Source: Gemmatimonadaceae bacterium
Lineage (GTDB): Bacteria > Gemmatimonadota > Gemmatimonadetes > Gemmatimonadales > Gemmatimonadaceae
DNA: 64,000 nt
Reading direction: 5' to 3'
Assembly (NCBI GenBank): GCA_025934775.1
Contig: JAICWO010000006.1
Location: 1-64,000, forward strand
Below, piece by piece: positions 8,213 through 15,485 of the stretch (the stretch's first letter is position 1; each line of letters opens with the position of its first letter). The position numbers were made by a program, and so were the translations under genes. Below the pieces are notes generated by a model that made no database searches, was not told where the DNA came from, and worked only from the letters and a program-made list of their open reading frames with translations.

Positions 8213-9181
8213 GTGAACCACCTCCCTGTAATCCCCGCCGCCGAATCGCTGCCCCGCACAGAAGCGGACGTCTACCGCTGCATCCTCGACATGGCGCGTA
8301 CGGCTGCGCGCGGCCTGGGCGTCGAGCGCCCCGATGCCGATGATGTCGCGCAAGACGTTGCATTCCTTTGCTACACGATCGAGGAGCGCGGCGGCATTGA
8401 CCTCGTCGCAATGCCCACGCGGGAGCTCGACGCGTACGTGAGTCGGATCGCCGGTAACTGCGCCAAACAGAGATTTCGCAGCATCAATCGCTCCGGCCGC
8501 AAGGACGCGCAGTTCGCGAGCGAGCGTATGGCCAGCGTGTATGAATGGTCGCGGCCCGATTCGTCGGCTGAAGCGCGCCTCTACGATCGCATGTATGAGG
8601 AAACGGTTGCGCAATTCCCGCGACTCACACGGCGAATCTTCCTCACCGTTCGGGAAGGCAGACTCACTCACGCCCAGGCGGCGGCGCAACTCGGCGTCTC
8701 GACCTCGCGCGTGTCGAGGCACATGGTAATCGCGCAGCGGGCCTTCCGTCGAATGCTCGAGGAACTCGGGGTCGTTGTGCCGGTGAGCCGCCGATCCAGC
8801 TCGCGAGTGCGCGCCTGCGGCGACGCGAGCGCGAAGTCTCGGCAGTTGATCAGCACCGTGGCTGAGGCGACTGAACCCCTTCACAACACCGCGCGCACCG
8901 CTAGCCGGGAGACGAGCCTCAGTCGCGAGGCTGACGCCACTGATAGTGATTCGATGCGCACCGAAGGCCGCAGCGCCCGGATCACTCACGGAGCGAGAGC
9001 CATCGCCGGTGAGAAGAGATGTCGCGCAAGCGCGTCGATCGGCGCCGCTTGCGATGCCACGGGGATCAGCGGTGAGCCGGCGAGCTCAGCTCGCGACGCC
9101 GCTCGCGCTACACGCGTGTCGAACAGCGCCACCGGAGCGGCGAGCGATCCCGCTCGCGTGATGTACGGCACCACACGTTAG
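8213..9181 (+). CDS. ECF-like RNA polymerase sigma factor with long disordered tail
   Basis: About 322 residues from the GTG at 8213 (an in-frame GTG at 8162 would add 17 residues). Residues ~20-110 form a sigma-region-2-like helical domain (ADDVAQDVAFLCYTIEE); residues ~130-185 form region 4 with a helix-turn-helix (LTHAQAAAQLGVSTSRVSRHMVI). The remaining ~130 residues are rich in Ser, Arg, Ala and Thr without motifs, unusual for ECF factors. It reads in the same direction as the small-gene run that follows and may control it (inference). No anti-sigma gene is adjacent. Confidence 0.72.
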   Translation: MNHLPVIPAAESLPRTEADVYRCILDMARTAARGLGVERPDADDVAQDVAFLCYTIEERGGIDLVAMPTRELDAYVSRIAGNCAKQRFRSINRSGRKDAQFASERMASVYEWSRPDSSAEARLYDRMYEETVAQFPRLTRRIFLTVREGRLTHAQAAAQLGVSTSRVSRHMVIAQRAFRRMLEELGVVVPVSRRSSSRVRACGDASAKSRQLISTVAEATEPLHNTARTASRETSLSREADATDSDSMRTEGRSARITHGARAIAGEKRCRASASIGAACDATGISGEPASSARDAARATRVSNSATGAASDPARVMYGTTR

Positions 9182-9485
9182 CGCTCCGACACCGTTCGTT
9201 CGAAAAAGGACAGCGCGGGCGAGCTCGGCGCCGTCATCGATCACTTGAATGAGATCGTGCGCGTGAGCAAGCGCCCCGGTAGTCAGACGAGTCGCACCAC
9301 GCAGCCGCGTGTACGCAGCAGCCGAGAGAGACCACGCACCGGTTCCTGCGAATACTGAACTACTCATAAGCTCAACACTGGGAGGCGGCCATCACTCATC
9401 TGGTGGAGGGAACGCGCGCGCGCGACGCGACACGCGCGCGATCCGACAACGATCTCGCGATCACACCCATGCATTGGAGAACAGC
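9182..9485. other. Intergenic region
   Basis: About 300 bases. The frame of the preceding gene stays open for a further ~57 codons after its TAG, but nothing recognisable is encoded. A CG-alternating stretch occurs at 9413-9440. The promoter of the following operon probably lies here. Confidence 0.4.
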
Positions 9486-10253
9486 ATGAAGAGTGTGCAG
9501 GGCGCAGTTCAGCAGACGCTAACCGGAGTCCAACGCTTCCTCGACGACAATGCGGCGAAGTTGCCGGGCATCGCGGGGAGCGGAGCGCGGCAGCGGCTCG
9601 ACGACGCGATCGCCAGGCTCTCCGGCCACGCAACCGCGCAGGACGGCCACGCGATCATCGCGCAGGGTGCCACGCAGACGTACCGCGACCGCCGCACCGC
9701 GCTGCTTCGCGATCACGTGCGCCCGATCGCGCGGATCGCAGCCGCGGAGCTCGCGGGCACGCCGGCCATCGAGTCGCTCCGCATACCCAGGGGCAAGCTG
9801 AGCGCGCCGAAGCTCGCCGCGCTCGCGAATGGCATGGCGACGGCTGCGGCGCCATACGTGGCCGTCTTTACCAAGGCGGGCCTTCCGGCCGACTTCCTCG
9901 CGCAGATCACCGCAGCGTCGGACTCGATGATGGCATCGTTGAGCGATCGCGCGACGAGCCGCGGCAAGCGCGGTGGTGCGACGGCGGGGCTTACCGTCAC
10001 GGCGAGTGACGCGCGCAAGGTGATCAACATGCTCGACGCACTCGTGAAACGCGCATTGGGCGGCACCGAACCGGCGCTGCTCGCTGACTGGAGAATCGTG
10101 AAGCACGTGCCGCAGAAAACGAGCGTGAGTAAGCCGAGCACGCCCAGCACGCCCAGCACGCCGGCGGGCTCCGCGCCTGCGGCACCGCCGCTGCCGGCAC
10201 CACCGACACATCCGGCACCTGCGACGGCGGCGACACCATCGGCGAGCGCATGA
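9486..10253 (+). CDS. Conserved-looking alpha-helical protein of unknown function
   Basis: A 255-residue protein from ATG 9486. It is predicted mainly helical, Ala-rich, without signal peptide or membrane segment up to residue ~210, followed by a Pro/Thr/Ala/Ser-rich low-complexity tail. I do not recognise a domain. It opens a run of tightly packed genes (the next ATG overlaps its stop at 10250) ending in an amidase, so a structural or phage-derived role is possible. The GC-rich sequence has strong third-position bias, supporting that it is coding. Confidence 0.6.
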   Translation: MKSVQGAVQQTLTGVQRFLDDNAAKLPGIAGSGARQRLDDAIARLSGHATAQDGHAIIAQGATQTYRDRRTALLRDHVRPIARIAAAELAGTPAIESLRIPRGKLSAPKLAALANGMATAAAPYVAVFTKAGLPADFLAQITAASDSMMASLSDRATSRGKRGGATAGLTVTASDARKVINMLDALVKRALGGTEPALLADWRIVKHVPQKTSVSKPSTPSTPSTPAGSAPAAPPLPAPPTHPAPATAATPSASA

Positions 10254-10507
10254 CGCGAGCCCGGCACAGGCGTCGGCTCGCGCGCCACGGCCCGAACGTG
10301 TGGGTGGTGCGTCGCGGCGGAAAGTACGCCGTGACGGAAGAGTGCACGGGGTTCGTGCTCACCCCGCCCATCTCTCAGCAGCTCGCAATCCGTATCGCGC
10401 GACTCATCGCTCGGGCGAATCGCAGTGAGCTGATCGTTCAGGCGCGCAGCGGCAGGATCCGGATCAAGGACAGCCACGGTGTCGACCCGTTCCCGCCGAG
10501 GGGCTAA
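10250..10507 (+). CDS. DUF2188-like small protein
   Basis: An 85-residue basic protein. The C-terminal half SELIVQARSGRIRIKDSHG followed by DPFPP resembles the DUF2188 family signature (hydrophobic strand, basic strand, then KDSHGxDPxPPxG). The N-terminal VVRRGGKYAV is the corresponding opening strand. A second and more canonical copy is at 20204. It starts by ATGA overlap with the preceding gene and its TAA overlaps the next ATG by one base. Function of the family is unknown. Confidence 0.65.
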   Translation: MTRARHRRRLARHGPNVWVVRRGGKYAVTEECTGFVLTPPISQQLAIRIARLIARANRSELIVQARSGRIRIKDSHGVDPFPPRG

Positions 10508-10875
10508 TGGTCATGCGCAACGCAATACTCTCGTTCGCGGGCTGGGCGGCCGCGGTGCAGGTGGTCGACGGCGTACCGCGCCTCAGTCAAATCGGCCACG
10601 TGCTCTCCATCGCGGGCCAGCTCACGGTGCTCACGATCGCAGTGTACCGCCTCGGTCGCTGGCATCAAGCGATGGAGCACACGAGAGCCGATGTCTTAGC
10701 GGCCGTGAAAAGAATCGAAGCCGCGGTGAACGAGCGGCTCGATCGCACAGAGCGGCGGATCGATGGCCTCGACCACATGGCGACCATCGCAGTCGAAGCT
10801 CGCGCAAAGGAGGCGCGGCGGCACTCCAAAGTCGACCGCCGATTGCTGCGGCTCGAGCAGGTGGTGCTGTCATGA
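10507..10875 (+). CDS. Small membrane protein with C-terminal coiled coil (holin/spanin-like)
   Basis: A 122-residue protein: one or two hydrophobic segments between residues ~5 and 50 (ILSFAGWAAAVQVV and VLSIAGQLTVLTIAVY), then a charged heptad-like helix to the end (AAVKRIEAAVNERLDRTERR). No catalytic motif. Position two genes before a peptidoglycan amidase in an overlapping gene run resembles phage holin or spanin genes, but the sequence alone does not prove it. Its stop overlaps the next start (ATGA at 10872). Confidence 0.55.
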   Translation: MVMRNAILSFAGWAAAVQVVDGVPRLSQIGHVLSIAGQLTVLTIAVYRLGRWHQAMEHTRADVLAAVKRIEAAVNERLDRTERRIDGLDHMATIAVEARAKEARRHSKVDRRLLRLEQVVLS

Positions 10876-11249
10876 TGGACGAGTCAACGAGTTTCAGCGC
10901 CGTGCGAGGCGTTCGCGGCGCGGCGCTGGCGTTAGCGACGCCGCTGCTCGAGAAGAACGCTCGCAAGACGGAGCACCTGGGCCTGCCGATCGTGTTCTCC
11001 ATGGCCCGAGTCATCGTCGTGGCGTTCGCGGTGGTGCTCATCAGGCTGACGTGGCGCGCCGGCGTGGCGGGCTGGCCCCAGGCGACGGAGTCGATCGCGG
11101 TCGTGTTGGCGTTACCGATCCTCAATGCGCTCGAGCGTGTGCGGCCCGAGGATGTCGTGGCGCTTGCCACCACGCTGCTTAGCCGGTTCGGCATCGGGGA
11201 CGTCGGGGCTCGGGAGCCATCGAAGTACGACGATCACCGCGGCGACTGA
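10872..11249 (+). CDS. Small membrane protein, unknown
   Basis: A 125-residue protein with two probable membrane helices (IVFSMARVIVVAFAVVLIRL, residues ~40-60, and ATESIAVVLALPILNAL, ~72-88) and a charged C-terminus. It is translationally coupled to the upstream coiled-coil protein and lies 12 bases before the amidase gene. It is a second candidate holin. No family recognised. Confidence 0.55.
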   Translation: MMDESTSFSAVRGVRGAALALATPLLEKNARKTEHLGLPIVFSMARVIVVAFAVVLIRLTWRAGVAGWPQATESIAVVLALPILNALERVRPEDVVALATTLLSRFGIGDVGAREPSKYDDHRGD

Positions 11250-11261
11250 GGAAAGCCACAC

Positions 11262-11810
11262 ATGCGTATTCCAAATCTCCGAATCGACCGCAAGCTCACG
11301 ACGCACGTTCTCGAAGCGCCACTCGCCGCGCCGCGTCGGGGCGTCATGCTCCACTACGACGATTCGTCGCGTGATGATTGGGCCGTGGAGTGGTTCACCG
11401 ATCCGCGCTGCACGAACGGCTATACGTGGCTGGTGTTGGACAGCGGCGCGGTGATCGAGCTGGCCGACCCGCAAATGCGCACGCCGCACGCCGGACCGTG
11501 TACGACGCCGTACGCGAACTCCGCGTACTACGGCATCTCGGCGGCGACGAACGGGCTCGTGCCCGCCACGATCGCACAGCTCGAATCCATTGCGATGATC
11601 TGCGCGGCGTTACTGCACTATCACGGTTGGCCCGCGGATTCACTCGACGAGCGGCTCGTTGGTCACGATGCCCAGGCCGTTTGGACGTCGAGATACACGC
11701 CGAACCGGCTCCTGTGGGGCCACACCGGCCGTAAGGTCGACCCGACCGGTGTGCGATCCGACCGCCAGCCGATCATCGACGTCGCGGCCATGCGGAATCG
11801 GCTCCGGTAG
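11262..11810 (+). CDS. N-acetylmuramoyl-L-alanine amidase (Amidase_2/PGRP type, endolysin-like)
   Basis: A 182-residue single-domain enzyme cutting the lactyl-Ala bond of peptidoglycan. The zinc-ligand pattern of the Amidase_2 fold is present: H31 in MLHYDDSS, H76 in TPHAGPC, and the C-terminal GHTGRKVDPTG loop (near residues 157-167) carrying the last ligand and the Lys/Asp catalytic region. YTWLVLDSGAVIEL is the central sheet. No signal peptide, so export would need a holin or lysis, as for phage endolysins. A good ribosome site (GAGGAAAG) lies 8-15 bases upstream. It follows two small membrane proteins. Confidence 0.82.
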   Translation: MRIPNLRIDRKLTTHVLEAPLAAPRRGVMLHYDDSSRDDWAVEWFTDPRCTNGYTWLVLDSGAVIELADPQMRTPHAGPCTTPYANSAYYGISAATNGLVPATIAQLESIAMICAALLHYHGWPADSLDERLVGHDAQAVWTSRYTPNRLLWGHTGRKVDPTGVRSDRQPIIDVAAMRNRLR

Positions 11811-11833
11811 ACAACTCACAACTGAGAATAATC

Positions 11834-12430
11834 ATGATGAAACGAACTGCCGTGGCGCTATGCGCCGCGGTGTTGGTGGCCATCGTCGCTCCCGTATCCG
11901 TCGGACACAGCACACCGGCACGAGCGCTGGACCGCTCACATTCGGCGCAGGTCTCGAGGTACTCGCTCTCCGAACCCAGCACGGGTGCCGCGGAGCTCCT
12001 CGGTGACTCTCTGACTCTCGAGAAGGCGCGCGCACTTCAACTGGCGCAGCACGCGGCCGAACTGGATCACGCGCTGCACCGGGAGAAGGCGTCGCGACAT
12101 GCGGCGGATGTGTCGAATGACTCCCTCTCCGGAGTCCTCGGGGCACATCTCGCGGACGACTCGAGCATGGAGCGCCACGCCACGTTCGACCTTCGGCAGC
12201 CGCCGTACAGCGTGCACGCAGAAGTGAGCATGCCGAAGGCGAGCGACTCTGTGTATCTAGCGCTGCGAATCCGGCTCGATACTACGAACGTCGACGCGCG
12301 AGTGATGTGCACGTCGGCGGATGCGAACGGTCTACGTGCAGCGTCGGTCGAGGCGCAGACGCCGCGCTGGCTGGCGCTCAGGGTCCGGCACGTCGAGCAG
12401 TCGCCAGATGTGTGTCCGCAAGGACGTTGA
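11834..12430 (+). CDS. Secreted coiled-coil protein of unknown function (spanin-like position)
   Basis: A 198-residue protein with a signal peptide or membrane anchor (residues 4-22), a disordered stretch, then a helical heptad-rich segment around residues 60-90 (LTLEKARALQLAQHAAELDH) and a beta-rich C-terminal half with two cysteines. The anchor plus periplasmic coiled coil directly after an amidase gene is the layout of inner-membrane spanins (Rz-like), but the C-terminal domain is larger than in known spanins. No family recognised. Confidence 0.5.
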   Translation: MMKRTAVALCAAVLVAIVAPVSVGHSTPARALDRSHSAQVSRYSLSEPSTGAAELLGDSLTLEKARALQLAQHAAELDHALHREKASRHAADVSNDSLSGVLGAHLADDSSMERHATFDLRQPPYSVHAEVSMPKASDSVYLALRIRLDTTNVDARVMCTSADANGLRAASVEAQTPRWLALRVRHVEQSPDVCPQGR

Positions 12431-12596
12431 GGCGTCGGGCCGGCGAGCAGCCTCGGGGCTGATCGGCCGGAATTCGCGATCCACGTCTGGGTCGAGACTG
12501 GAGAGTTGAGATAACTCGAAACGAACGCGATCGGTCGCGTTGCTAGCTCCGGCCGAATCGCGAGCGCGTAGGTCCACTCATCTAAGGGGAGGCAAG
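12431..12596. other. Intergenic region
   Basis: About 165 bases without a gene, ending in a very strong Shine-Dalgarno (AAGGGGAGG) for the tiny gene at 12597. Confidence 0.4.
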
Positions 12597-12668
12597 ATGT
12601 TGGCGATCATCAGCGATGTCGTCATCTGGGGCGTGTGCGCCTTGGGGACCGTCATCATCTGGTCGTAG
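12597..12668 (+). CDS. 23-residue hydrophobic peptide
   Basis: A 24-codon reading frame encoding MLAIISDVVIWG followed by VCALGTVIIWS: one membrane-spanning helix and nothing else. The ATG is preceded at ideal distance by AAGGGGAGG, one of the strongest ribosome sites in the window, and the stop is followed 14 bases later by a near-perfect terminator hairpin. That combination supports translation. It could be a mini-holin, a type I toxin or a small regulatory membrane peptide. Confidence 0.6.
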   Translation: MLAIISDVVIWGVCALGTVIIWS

Positions 12669-12682
12669 CGGCGGGTAGCGGG

Positions 12683-12720
12683 AAAGCGGCTCGGCCACAT
12701 TTCGGTGGCCGGGCCGCTTT
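12683..12720 (+). terminator. Strong hairpin terminator
   Basis: AAAGCGGC-T-CGGCCAC-ATTTCG-GTGGCCG-G-GCCGCTTT: a stem of about 15 pairs with one T/G mismatch and a six-base loop, flanked by A on the left and T on the right, so it may terminate from both directions. It ends the 9.5-12.7 kb gene run. Confidence 0.85.
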
Positions 12721-12959
12721 CCTGTATCAATGCAATCGCGTGCCTGCACGTCAAGTACAAAAGCTGCGCCGGTAGCTCCGGTGCGGCGCTGACAACGAGT
12801 TTGGTCGCTCGAACATAACGCAGGATTTCGACGGCTTGGTTCGAGCAGTAATGATGTACGCATGCCGGACTGCACGAGACCACCCGCCGGTGCTGTGAGC
12901 CCCAATTGGACGAGACAGTTTGGAAAGCGTAGGTTGGCTTTTCAACTGAGGATCGTTCG

Positions 12960-13313
12960 ATGGAAACGCAACGCCGGGGTTCGGATGGGAGGCGGCTCTT
13001 CAGCGCCGAGTTCAAGCGGGAGCAGGTCGCGCGCGTGCTGCGCAAGGAGATCACGTTTGCGGAGTTGAGCCGCGAGCTGGGCATCGATCAGTCGGTCGTT
13101 CGTCGGTGGCAGCACTTGGTCGATCGCGGGAGTCGCACGGCCGTGGCGGCGAACGAGGATGTCGTGCCGGCGAGCGAGCTCCGCGCGGCCCAGCTGCGCA
13201 TTCGGGAACTTGAACGCGCGCTCGGAAAGAAGACGATGGAGGTGGAGATCCTCCAGGCCGCGCGAGACGAAGTCAAAAAAAAGCCACGTTGGTACGGCGT
13301 GTCCAAGCGATGA
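12960..13313 (+). CDS. IS3-family transposase OrfA
   Basis: 117 residues with the IS3/IS911 helix-turn-helix: RLFSAEFKREQVARVL, then FAELSRELGIDQSVVRRW, followed by a leucine-zipper-like helix (AAQLRIRELERALGKKTMEV). It binds the element ends and dimerises. Near its end a run of eight A (13275-13282) provides a slippery site for -1 frameshifting into OrfB. Confidence 0.9.
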   Translation: METQRRGSDGRRLFSAEFKREQVARVLRKEITFAELSRELGIDQSVVRRWQHLVDRGSRTAVAANEDVVPASELRAAQLRIRELERALGKKTMEVEILQAARDEVKKKPRWYGVSKR

Positions 13314-14137
13314 CCGGCCGGAAGATCGCGCCCATCTGTCGGGTGCTCGGGATCGGCCGCGCCTCGGCGTACCGCAAAGAGAAGCCGCGTGGCCCGCGCT
13401 ACGTCAAGGCGGACGATCGCGTGGTGACGGCGCAGATTCGCGAGGTGATCCGCACGCGCGCCACGTACGGCTCGCGGCGGACGTGCGCGCTCGTGAATCG
13501 CGCCTTCGACACCGGCTATAACGGCAAGCGCATCCGGCGCGTGATGGACATCGCGGGCTGGAAGTTGCCGCGAAGCGCGCGGCGTCGGACGGGCCGCGCG
13601 CACACGGGGCAAGTACAACGCCCCGCGTCGAACGAGCGGTGGTGCAGCGATGGGCTCGAGGTCGCGTGCTGGAACGGCGAGTACATCCAGGTCGGCTTCG
13701 TCCTCGACTGCCACGATCGCGAGTGCCTCGCGTGGTGTGCGGTGCCCCGCGATCTCACGGCGCGGGACATTCAGCAGCTCATGCACGCCGCCGTGGCCCA
13801 GCGCTTCGGAGTGGGACGGCGCCCGGATGGGCCCATTCAATTCCTGAGCGACAACGGCTCGATCTACACCGCGCTCGACACGATCTGCACCGCGGAGCGA
13901 CTCAACCTCGAACCCATCACGACGCCGAAGGCCAGTCCGCAGTCGAACGGGATGTCGGAAGCCTTTGTGAACACGCTCAAGCGCGACTACGTGAGCGGGG
14001 CCGATCGGAGTGAGGCGGCCGCGCTACTCGACCAAGTTGCGCCCTGGATCGACGACTATAACGCGATCGCGCCGCACTCGGCGCTCGGCTACCGATCGCC
14101 CTGGCAGTACCGCGCCGAAGTGCTGGCATTGGTCTAA
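13289..14137 (+). CDS. IS3-family transposase OrfB (DDE integrase core)
   Basis: 282 residues in the -1 frame relative to OrfA: an HTH_21-like segment (YGSRRTCALVNRAF), then the rve integrase core with the DDE triad: D in WCSDGLEV, D in FLSDNGSIY, and E in GMSEAFVNTLKRDY, the classic IS3 ending. It is probably expressed mainly as an OrfAB fusion by slippage on the A8 run at 13275-13282. The frame looks intact, so the element may still be active. Confidence 0.9.
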   Translation: MVRRVQAMTGRKIAPICRVLGIGRASAYRKEKPRGPRYVKADDRVVTAQIREVIRTRATYGSRRTCALVNRAFDTGYNGKRIRRVMDIAGWKLPRSARRRTGRAHTGQVQRPASNERWCSDGLEVACWNGEYIQVGFVLDCHDRECLAWCAVPRDLTARDIQQLMHAAVAQRFGVGRRPDGPIQFLSDNGSIYTALDTICTAERLNLEPITTPKASPQSNGMSEAFVNTLKRDYVSGADRSEAAALLDQVAPWIDDYNAIAPHSALGYRSPWQYRAEVLALV

Positions 14138-14182
14138 TTGGTTAGCCCAATCTGTCTCATGAATTGGGGCTCACAGCACCGG

Positions 14183-14266
14183 GTAGCTGATGTGCGTATC
14201 GCAAAGGAGGCTTTGCACACATGTATTATTTACTTCCCGTCGTAAGAGCTGCCCCGTCGGGTAGCT
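14183..14266. other. Spacer with duplicated 12-mer
   Basis: Contains GGGTAGCTGATG at 14181 and again near 14259, and a small GCAAAG-GAGG-CTTTGC hairpin (about 14199-14214). Probably debris of the IS3 relic that follows. Confidence 0.35.
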
Positions 14267-14391
14267 GATGCGCGCCATGGCCGCTCATGCAGCAGGCGCA
14301 CGGCCTCGCGCTTGAATTCCTCGGTGAACGCGCCGCGCTCTCGCCGCAGCGCCTTACTCGTTTCGACTGCCTGCTTCCGTCGTGCTGTCAT
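14267..14391 (-). pseudogene. IS3-type OrfA relic, N-terminal ~40 residues
   Basis: Read leftwards from the ATG at 14391 the frame gives a Lys/Arg-rich start and then AFTEEFKREAVRLLHE, the characteristic opening of IS3/IS911 OrfA. It loses similarity after about 40 residues near 14267. Bases 14392-14452 upstream look like the terminal repeat of the lost element. It is a different subgroup from the intact IS3 next door. Confidence 0.7.
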
Positions 14392-14527
14392 TGAACACCT
14401 CCGCCCTCAATTTGGGGCGCGTGAGGTGTCCATCAAACCGGGTCAGGTCCACGCTGAAGCTGAGAGAGAAGCTATGGATTTGTTTGCGGTTGCGCCGCAA
14501 ACCATTTCTCAAGCCCTTGCAGCGTGG
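14392..14527. other. Debris between IS3 relic and helicase fragment
   Basis: Holds a short leftward open stretch (GLEKWFAAQPQTN then stop, about 14474-14525) that looks like the C-terminal end of an unidentified gene, and the putative IS end near 14430-14452. Confidence 0.3.
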
Positions 14528-14908
14528 CTAGGGCCGGTTCTCGAGTCGCTTGCTATTTGCCCTGCCAAGCGTCGGAACGCTGGCGACTACGACCTTCGCG
14601 GCGCGGTCGGCATGTCGCACCCCCTGCTCGATAGTTACTGACGCCTCAGGTACGTGCTGCTTGAGCTTGTCCCGAGCCTGTTCGAGAAGTTCGTCCCGAT
14701 GCGCAAGCACAAGGAGCTTCTTCTTCATTCGAAACGCTCGCACAAAGCTGACGAAGACAACGGTCTTCCCGGTGCCTGTCGGCAGCGAAACGAGCAGCCG
14801 ACGACGACCGTGCTTGTACGCGGCGAGAATGCTGTCGATGCAATCCGTTTGATAGGGCCGCAACGAGGTCAGGCGTTCTTCGTTCGGTAGTCGTGGGAAA
14901 GGCGTCAT
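14528..14908 (-). pseudogene. SF2 (DEAD/ResIII) helicase, N-terminal fragment
   Basis: Read leftwards from ATG 14908: a Q-motif-like LRPYQTDCIDSI, Walker A PTGTGKT, motif Ia region LVLAHRDELLEQA, then VVVASVPTLGR, all typical of DEAD/ResIII-type superfamily 2 helicases. The frame ends after about 126 residues in SKRLENRP, where the DEAH box should soon follow; the rest is missing. The truncation coincides with the IS3 debris and was probably caused by it. No other part of the gene is seen in the window. Confidence 0.8.
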
Positions 14909-15485
14909 CCGAAAGCCCGAGTACAGCGAAACACCAGAAGAGTTCCGGAGAGAGAAGTAGGGACGAGACAGGGCGGGACAAAATGCGCGCCGGCGGCACA
15001 TCGTGCGTGCCATCAACGGGCCTAAGCGCTCGCGGTTGCCGAGCTCAATGTCGCAGATCGTTCGCCAGGTTCACAAGAGCTGCTCGTTACGGGCGAAGCC
15101 AAGTGCGCTGGCCACGTATGGCTAAGGGATCAGTCACCAAGTCAGCGTCACTTCTCGTTCTGAGCGGCGGGAAGGCATAGGGGCGACAGCGGCGGTTTCA
15201 AACCCCTCGACTTGCTGAGACCAACGGCCGACTCTGCACATCGCATGTCCTATCGCGAGGGTTCGACGGTCTGGCCGCTTGCTGATTACTGCGGCTGATA
15301 TACCGGACTTAGACGCCGAGCATTAAAACGACTTTAATACGCGGACTGGCGCGGTCGCTCACTTGACGCTCTCGTTTCCACGTCGCAAACTCGTTTGGGA
15401 TGGTTCGCTTGATCGCGTCGGAACACGTACCCACTCCATAAACCTAGCGCGACGCCGTGCCGCGCTTGTCCGTAAGTCTGCGCCC
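14909..15485. other. Region without a recognised gene
   Basis: About 580 bases. Short rightward frames (for example 15118-15180, 20 residues) are not recognisable. Close to its right end is the ATTAAA-ACGAC-TTTAAT inverted repeat (15322-15338), and the promoter of the following operon most likely lies around it. Confidence 0.4.
15322..15338. promoter_or_regulatory. AT-rich inverted repeat upstream of the ATPase/kinase/regulator operon
   Basis: ATTAAA-ACGAC-TTTAAT, perfect 6-bp arms separated by 5 bases, about 150 bases before the ATPase start, in otherwise GC-rich DNA. A candidate operator or part of the promoter, possibly bound by the operon's own response regulator (inference). Confidence 0.4.

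Larger units (their letters stand above)
12892..14178 (+). mobile_element. Complete IS3-family insertion sequence (~1287 bp)
   Basis: The ends are inverted repeats: left TGCTGTGAGCCCCAATT, right AATTGGGGCTCACAGCA, with a further matching GAGACAG block inside. The bases flanking both ends are CCGG (12888-12891 and 14179-14182), a possible 4-bp target duplication, although CCGG is palindromic so this is weak evidence. Two overlapping transposase frames fill the element. It lies between the lysis-like cassette and a decayed IS3/helicase region. Confidence 0.85.

Noticed and set aside
7838-8989. 383-residue leftward open frame
   Set aside because: Antisense to the sigma factor gene; Arg/Ala-rich composition without motifs is the usual GC-rich shadow.
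9486-12720. Complete prophage
   Set aside because: No terminase, portal, capsid, tail or integrase genes; only a lysis-like module.
14528-14908. Functional type III/ResIII restriction helicase
   Set aside because: Lacks the DEAH box and the second RecA domain; a fragment only.
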